Assembly (NCBI GenBank): GCA_947311645.1
Contig: CAMZKZ010000017.1
Location: 1-10,573, forward strand
Length of the DNA stretch: 10,573 bases
Origin: an uncultured Candidatus Altimarinota bacterium
Lineage (GTDB): Bacteria > Patescibacteriota > Gracilibacteria > CAIRYL01
Direction: 5' to 3'
Shown: one piece after another, positions 6,875 to 10,573 of the stretch
Numbering within the stretch: the stretch's first letter is position 1
Layout of the letters: every line of letters starts with the position of its first letter
The notes under the pieces: generated by a model
What the model saw: only the letters and a program-made list of their open reading frames with translations
Databases searched by the model: none
Told to the model about the DNA's origin: nothing
Translations under genes and position numbers: made by a program

Positions 6875-8611
6875 TTAAAATTGGAGTAATCCCTCTACTT
6901 CAGATATCGAGAGATTTTTAGGTGTAGTATCTTCTTTATTTGGTATTGTAATAGAGACTGGAGTGCTGAGAAAATGTGAAAATTTTTCAGAAATAAGCTT
7001 TGTATTTTTCTCTGTATTTATAAGTTTTTGTGCAAAATCACCATTAATTTTTAGTGTTATAGTATTGTTTTCATATTCTGTTGCAGTTCCGTATTCTGAT
7101 AAATAGAGTTTTATGCTTTTGGGAAGGGTAGAGCAGAGTGTTTTCCATTGAGATTGTATGACGGCAAGCATTTCTTCTGGCTCTGGCGCATCTATAGGGT
7201 CAATTTTTTTTTCAACTTTTTTCTGCGGTTTTTGCATTTCTACCTCTTGTATTTTTGACTCTAGTACTTTTTTTGTTTCTTTCTCGTTTGCTTTTTCAAT
7301 ATTTTTAATCAGGTTTGTTTTCTTTTTTTGAGGTGGTGTTTTTTCTTCTCTATCCCAAGGAGGTAAATCTGTTGGTGAGGTGTTTTGGGGTGTTGTAGAA
7401 GATGGCGGAAATAAGTCGTCGGTATTGTCTTCTATAAATTGAGTATTTTTTTGTAGGGTTGTATTTTGTTCTTCTCTTATTTCTTTATTATCTCGTTTAT
7501 TTTCTGGTTTCTTTTTAGATGTATTGCTGTTTTTTTCTTGTAGAGTTGTGGTATTTTTAAAAGATGTAATATTTTGGAGTGTGTTTGTAAATTCTTTATT
7601 TAAGAGCATTGTTTTTGTGATGGCTATTTCAATAGCGAGTGGTGGAATTTCAAATCGTTTTGATCGCTGAAGTCCTTCTTCAAAAATTGTAATAACTTCT
7701 ACTATCCATGGAAGGAGGCTACTTTTTTCTTTAACATATATATGAAACATTTCTTGAAGGTATTCTAAAAAATCTTTTCCAAATTCTTGAAGATTTCGTC
7801 CATCATTTTGTAGATTTTCAAGTTGTATAAATGCAGAATTTATATCTCCTATTTTTAGATTTTCTAAAAAATTTTCTAGAAAATCTGATGAAATTATTCC
7901 AAGGCTATTTTGAAGATTTTCTACTGTAATTTCGCCAAAATTACTTGATTGTTCGAGTAATGAAATTGCATCACGAAGACCTCCATTTGCACGCTTTGCA
8001 AGCACTTCTAATCCTTCTTTTGTATACGGATATTCTTCTTTTTTACAAATATATTCGAGTCGATTTGTAATTTCATTTTGTGCAATATTGGTAAAGAAAA
8101 ATGTTTGGCATCGAGATCGAATAGTATCTGGAACTTTATGATATTCGGTTGTTGCTAAAATAAAATATGCATGAGTTGGTGGTTCTTCTAGTGTTTTGAG
8201 AAGTGCATTAAATGCTTCTTTTGTAAGCATATGTACCTCATCGATAATATAAATTTTTGCTTTTCCTGTATTTGGAGAAAATGCAACTTTTTCTCGTAAA
8301 TCACGAATTTCATCAATTCCTCGGTTTGATGCTGCATCAATTTCAATAATATCGGTGAGTCGGTCTGTTTCAGCAAGAATACAGAGTTCGCATTTTGTAC
8401 ATGGGTCTCCGGTTGGAGTCACATTTGTGCAGTTTATTGCTTTTGCTAAAATTCGCGCAGAAGATGTTTTTCCTGTTCCTCGTGTTCCACAAAAAAGGTA
8501 TGCATGTGCAATTCTTCCAATTCGTACTGCATTTAAAAGAGTTTGCTTTGGAGCATCTTGTCCAACCATTTCAGAAAAAGTTTGAGGTCTGTAGTCTCCG
8601 TATAGTGCCAT
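6875..8611 (-). CDS. dnaX: DNA polymerase III subunit gamma/tau
   Basis: DnaX is the ATPase core of the clamp loader that places the beta sliding clamp on primed DNA; the long tau form also contacts the polymerase. I choose the ATG at 8611 (MALYGDYRPQTFSEMVGQ, the usual DnaX start, 578 aa) over a TTG three codons upstream. Motifs: Walker A GTRGTGKTS (42-50); zinc-binding cysteines C61, C71, C74, C77; Walker B IIDEVHM (122-128); sensor 1 ATTE (153-156); SRC arginine-finger motif (166-168). The clamp-loader domain III collar covers about 230-345. Residues about 350-480 are a low-complexity Lys/Thr/Glu/Pro linker, and 480-578 form a C-terminal tau-like domain. The linker carries poly-A tracts in frameshift phase. 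It is the first gene of the minus-strand cluster, with mutS starting in the same frame 3 bp after its TAA. Confidence 0.97.
   Translation of the reverse strand: MALYGDYRPQTFSEMVGQDAPKQTLLNAVRIGRIAHAYLFCGTRGTGKTSSARILAKAINCTNVTPTGDPCTKCELCILAETDRLTDIIEIDAASNRGIDEIRDLREKVAFSPNTGKAKIYIIDEVHMLTKEAFNALLKTLEEPPTHAYFILATTEYHKVPDTIRSRCQTFFFTNIAQNEITNRLEYICKKEEYPYTKEGLEVLAKRANGGLRDAISLLEQSSNFGEITVENLQNSLGIISSDFLENFLENLKIGDINSAFIQLENLQNDGRNLQEFGKDFLEYLQEMFHIYVKEKSSLLPWIVEVITIFEEGLQRSKRFEIPPLAIEIAITKTMLLNKEFTNTLQNITSFKNTTTLQEKNSNTSKKKPENKRDNKEIREEQNTTLQKNTQFIEDNTDDLFPPSSTTPQNTSPTDLPPWDREEKTPPQKKKTNLIKNIEKANEKETKKVLESKIQEVEMQKPQKKVEKKIDPIDAPEPEEMLAVIQSQWKTLCSTLPKSIKLYLSEYGTATEYENNTITLKINGDFAQKLINTEKNTKLISEKFSHFLSTPVSITIPNKEDTTPKNLSISEVEGLLQF
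7204..7212 (-). promoter_or_regulatory. A9 slippery tract in the dnaX linker (candidate tau/gamma site)
   Basis: On the coding strand codons 467-470 read GAA AAA AAA ATT, giving nine A in a row with an in-phase A-AAA-AAA heptamer. A -1 shift reads AAT then TGA, a stop one codon after the slip (470-aa product). A +1 shift reads TTG ACC CTA TAG, also a stop. The E. coli dnaX site and the A9 transcriptional-slippage tract of Thermus dnaX are the known parallels. I see no strong downstream stem-loop or upstream SD-like stimulator. An A9 tract also occurs in the hydrolase gene, so the tract alone is not proof. Confidence 0.45.
7322..7328 (-). promoter_or_regulatory. A-AAA-AAG heptamer in dnaX, second candidate frameshift site
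   Basis: Codons 428-430 read CAA AAA AAG, so the heptamer A-AAA-AAG identical to the E. coli dnaX slippery sequence is in the correct phase. A -1 shift would read GAA AAC AAA CCT GAT TAA and stop after five codons, giving a 435-aa product lacking the C-terminal domain. No GC-rich stem-loop follows, so efficiency is uncertain. Confidence 0.35.
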
Positions 8612-8636
8612 AAAAATCAATATAAAATATGTAAAA

Positions 8637-8642
8637 AGTATA
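8637..8642 (-). promoter_or_regulatory. Possible -10 box for the dnaX-mutS-protease transcript
   Basis: Reading leftward, TATACT (5 of 6 to TATAAT) lies 25 bp before the dnaX ATG, giving a leader of roughly 20 nt. The -35 region is poor. It lies in the 124-bp divergent gap shared with serS. Confidence 0.3.
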
Positions 8643-8675
8643 CTGTTTTTTTGGCGAGAATAAAAGAGAATGTAT

Positions 8676-8705
8676 TTGCGTAAAAAGAGGATTTGGTAGT
8701 ATTAT
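8676..8705 (+). promoter_or_regulatory. Possible promoter for serS
   Basis: TTGCGT (8676-8681) and TATTAT (8700-8705) are spaced 18 bp apart and point toward serS, with a leader of about 25 nt. The gap is too short for a T-box leader and no T-box sequence is visible. Confidence 0.35.
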
Positions 8706-8735
8706 AAGGATAAGATAATTTTTTATTATATTTAT

Positions 8736-9998
8736 ATGTTAGATTTAAAGGCTATTCGAGAAAATCCAGAAGAGTTTAAGAGAAAGTTAGAACGAAAATC
8801 TATTTCTCCTTCTGTAATAGATGAGTTGTTAGTAGTTGATAAGTCTTCATTGGAATTAAATAAAAAAGCAGAGGAGTTAAAAGCAGAGCAAAATAAAGCT
8901 TCAAAATTAATTCCTACACTACAAGGAGAAGAAAAAACAGCAATTTTAGCACAAATGAAAGAAATTTCTGCACAGCAAAAAAAATCGCAAGAACAAGCAA
9001 ATGAAGCTTCTGAAAAAGTAAAAAAAATATTAGAAGGTTTACCAAATCCTCCTCGAGACGATGTTCCATTTGGAAAAGATGATGAAGAAAATATCGTATT
9101 ACGAGTAGAAGGAGAAAAACCAAATTTTTCTTTTACACCAAAAGAGCATTGGGAAATTGCAGAAGAAAATAATTTATTAGATATGGAGCAGGCTGCAAAA
9201 GTTTCTGGTTCACGATTTTATTACTTAAAAAATGAGCTTGCATTATTGCAACAGGCATTGATGATGTGGGCATTTCGAAAGGTTTCTGATAATGGATTTT
9301 CTCCAACTATCCCTCCATTTATGACTCGAAAAGAGGCTATTTATGGAACAGGATATTTAGAAAAAGGAGAGAATTATATTGTGAACCCAGGAGAAGACGA
9401 TTTGTATTTAATTGGAACAAGTGAGGTGCCAATGGTTTCTATTCACGCAGGGCAAGTGATAAATCTTGATAATGGTCCACTGAAATATGCAGCATATTCA
9501 CCTTGTTTTCGGCGAGAAGCAGGAAGTTATGGAAAAGATACAAAAGGGATTTTACGAGTGCATCAATTTGAAAAAATTGAAATGGTTGTATTTTGTAAAC
9601 CAGAACAAGCGACCGAAATACATGAAACTATTCGAAGTATAGAAGAAGAAATTTTGAAAGATTTAGGAATTCCGTATCAAGTAATGGATATTTGTACAGG
9701 AGATTTAGGGTGTAGTGCATCGAAAAAATATGATTTAGAAGCATGGCTTCCTGGGCAAGGAAAGTATAGAGAAATGACTTCTACTTCTATTGCTGATGAT
9801 TATCAAACGCGTCGATTAGATATTCGTTATAAAGATGAAAATGGGAAGCTTCAATATGCATGTGCATTAAACGGAACTGCTGTTTCATCTCGTCCTCTTA
9901 TTGCAATTTTAGAAAACTTTCAAAATGAAGATGGTTCTGTAGATATTCCAGAATGTTTGCAACCGTTTTGTGGTTTTGCAAAAATTGAAGCTAAATAA
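8736..9998 (+). CDS. serS: Serine--tRNA ligase (seryl-tRNA synthetase)
   Basis: Class II synthetase that activates serine with ATP and charges tRNA-Ser (and tRNA-Sec where present) in the cytosol. The 420-aa length is normal. Residues 1-105 form the tRNA-binding helical hairpin: MLDLKAIRENPEEFKRKL at the start, long Lys/Glu/Gln-rich antiparallel helices, and the LPNPP turn (102-106) ending the arm. The catalytic domain has the TSE serine-binding loop (228-230) and motif 2 from CFRREAGSYGKDTKGILRVH (257-276) through QFEKIE. EMTSTSIADDYQTRR (346-360) follows, and motif 3 is LNGTAVSSRPLIAILENFQ (378-396). The position that is often Cys in the E(V/I)xSCSN loop is Thr here, and motif 3 reads SSRP rather than the GLAVGRT of many bacteria; both look like family variants with the Arg kept. 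It is divergent from dnaX, and the DUF5665 gene follows after 14 bp, probably on the same transcript. No SD. Confidence 0.98.
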   Translation: MLDLKAIRENPEEFKRKLERKSISPSVIDELLVVDKSSLELNKKAEELKAEQNKASKLIPTLQGEEKTAILAQMKEISAQQKKSQEQANEASEKVKKILEGLPNPPRDDVPFGKDDEENIVLRVEGEKPNFSFTPKEHWEIAEENNLLDMEQAAKVSGSRFYYLKNELALLQQALMMWAFRKVSDNGFSPTIPPFMTRKEAIYGTGYLEKGENYIVNPGEDDLYLIGTSEVPMVSIHAGQVINLDNGPLKYAAYSPCFRREAGSYGKDTKGILRVHQFEKIEMVVFCKPEQATEIHETIRSIEEEILKDLGIPYQVMDICTGDLGCSASKKYDLEAWLPGQGKYREMTSTSIADDYQTRRLDIRYKDENGKLQYACALNGTAVSSRPLIAILENFQNEDGSVDIPECLQPFCGFAKIEAK

Positions 9999-10012
9999 TT
10001 TACTATAAAAAT

Positions 10013-10351
10013 ATGTCAGAAGAAAAAAATATAGAATCAAAAATAATAAAAAGTTTTGAAAACGCAAGTGTGGACGAATATATTCGTTACTTAAAATCTC
10101 CATGGAGAATTATATGGAGTAATTTACTTGCTGGAATTGCAAGGGGTATTGGTTTTATTTTAGGGGTTACAGTTGTATTGGGGGCTGTTGTATGGTTTGT
10201 TGCACAAATGGTAGATGTTCCGTTAATTGGGGAATATTTTCAAACAATAGAGCAATCAATAAGTGAATATCAAGAAAGTACAAATTATAAAGCAGAGTTT
10301 CAGCATATGGAGCGTTTATTAGAAGAAATAAATACTTCGTTGAAACGATAA
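10013..10351 (+). CDS. DUF5665-type small membrane protein
   Basis: A 112-aa protein. A polar N-terminus leads to the block YLKSPWRIIWSNLLAGIARG (26-45), which resembles the conserved core of DUF5665 proteins as I recall them. A hydrophobic segment (about 46-67) probably spans or enters the membrane, and VPLIGEYFQTIEQ (69-81) matches the family's usual PxIGxF segment. The last 40 residues are polar, rich in Glu and Gln, and look like an amphipathic or coiled-coil helix. No catalytic motif is visible and I know of no established function. Start: ATG 14 bp after the serS stop, with an A/T-only spacer and no SD, so it is probably co-transcribed with serS. Membership in DUF5665 is from memory of the pattern and should be confirmed by a profile search. 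Confidence 0.75.
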   Translation: MSEEKNIESKIIKSFENASVDEYIRYLKSPWRIIWSNLLAGIARGIGFILGVTVVLGAVVWFVAQMVDVPLIGEYFQTIEQSISEYQESTNYKAEFQHMERLLEEINTSLKR

Positions 10352-10484
10352 AAAAAATAATATATTGATATATGAATATGAAGAAAATTTACGAGAAGTG
10401 CTAACTTTTTCTATTTTTCTGAAAGTGTTATGGAAGCATTAATTTATACATTAAGGGATTTTATGAAATAAATAGTATAAAATT

Positions 10485-10573
10485 ATGAAATATACAATTG
10501 ATATAAAAAATATGAAAAAACTCGCAGAGCAATTAGCTTTGCGAGTTTTGTGTTTTCCAGAAGGTGGGCAGGT
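10485..10573 (+). CDS. Start of a possible TsaE (tRNA t6A ATPase) gene, cut by the window end
   Basis: An open frame runs from ATG 10485 to the window edge (29 full codons). It contains KNMKKLAEQLALRVL followed by PEGGQ. This looks like the start of TsaE (YjeE), where a helix of the LAxxLA type leads to PGDV-like residues just before the GDLGAGKT Walker A loop; that loop would lie past the window end. TsaE is the ATPase partner of TsaD/TsaB in making the t6A base of ANN-decoding tRNAs. Against it, the frame is very short and a near-perfect 14-bp hairpin with T tracts covers 10517-10549, so the stretch could instead be the terminator of the serS transcript. TATAAA lies a few bases before the ATG, which would give a nearly leaderless mRNA. 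A second in-frame ATG lies at 10512. Confidence 0.45.
   Translation, partial: MKYTIDIKNMKKLAEQLALRVLCFPEGGQ
10517..10549 (+). terminator. Strong hairpin with T-rich tail near the window end
   Basis: Arms 10517-10530 (AAAACTCGCAGAGC) and 10536-10549 (GCTTTGCGAGTTTT) pair over 14 bp with one G-U pair around an AATTA loop. The sequence after it, GTGTTTT, is T-rich. It has the shape of a bidirectional intrinsic terminator and is more GC-rich than its surroundings. It could end the serS-DUF5665 transcript, 165 bp after the last stop. It overlaps the putative tsaE start, so either that ORF is not real or the hairpin lies in its coding region. Confidence 0.55.

Noticed and set aside
7857..7886. 10-bp inverted repeat AGATTTTCTA / TAGAAAATCT in dnaX.
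   Set aside because: It results from the coded peptide repeat FLEN-FLEN; there is no T run in the reading direction and no sign of function.
8355..8613. Plus-strand open frames opposite the start of dnaX.
   Set aside because: They lie over the conserved Walker A and zinc-site region of dnaX and resemble no known protein.
8611..8620. TTG at 8620 as the dnaX start.
   Set aside because: The ATG at 8611 gives the family-typical N-terminus (MALY-x-x-YRPQTF), so the three extra residues are unnecessary.
8612..8735. T-box or other riboswitch before serS.
   Set aside because: The gap is only 124 bp and AT-rich, with no T-box sequence, no terminator/antiterminator pair and no clear stem set.
10372..10470. 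Tiny open frames of 10-13 codons after the DUF5665 gene.
   Set aside because: They are too short, lack any conserved feature, and occur at the rate expected in AT-rich intergenic DNA.
1..10573. CRISPR arrays, IS elements, prophage genes, tRNAs, rRNAs or a replication origin.
   Set aside because: No regularly spaced repeats, transposase or integrase motifs, terminal inverted repeats, tRNA cloverleaf sequences or DnaA-box clusters were seen; the window is nearly all housekeeping coding sequence.

Overview
The window is about 10.6 kb of AT-rich chromosomal DNA, densely packed with bacterial housekeeping genes read with the standard stop codons. In the seven genes whose 3' end is visible, TAA is the usual stop, with one TAG and one TGA, and no TGA is used as a sense codon. 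The low GC, A-rich proteins, preference for CGA arginine codons, absence of Shine-Dalgarno sequences, S-layer-homology surface protein and DUF5665-type membrane protein suggest a low-GC, small-genome bacterium, possibly Patescibacteria/CPR (for example Peregrinibacteria-like). This is an inference. The code-25 lineages (Gracilibacteria, Absconditabacteria) look excluded because every Gly codon is GGN.

Layout, left to right. (1) 1-1041 (+): the C-terminal part of a large surface protein, with one adhesin-type repeat, a Glu/Lys linker and three SLH domains, ending in a long AT-rich hairpin terminator. (2) 1205-4131 (+): uvrB, then an alpha/beta hydrolase gene 32 bp downstream that carries a terminator-like hairpin inside its 5' coding region. 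(3) 4154-8611 (-): a probable operon dnaX > mutS > site-2 protease (rseP-like). (4) 8736-10351 (+): serS and a DUF5665 gene 14 bp later, divergent from dnaX. (5) 10485-end (+): a truncated ORF whose start looks like tsaE, overlapped by another terminator-like hairpin.

The most notable region is dnaX-mutS. The MutS homologue is only 491 aa. It begins just before the clamp domain and lacks the mismatch-recognition domain, the connector and the first half of the lever domain, yet its clamp and ATPase motifs are intact. It is in the same reading frame as dnaX, separated from it by one TAA and one AAT codon. dnaX has an A9 tract and an A-AAA-AAG heptamer in its linker, both in the phase of the classical dnaX slippery site. 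Slippage at either would soon reach a stop and give a gamma-like short product. I see no phage, IS element, CRISPR array, tRNA or rRNA. Apart from these anomalies the genes are core functions: nucleotide excision repair, mismatch repair, replication, regulated proteolysis and tRNA charging.
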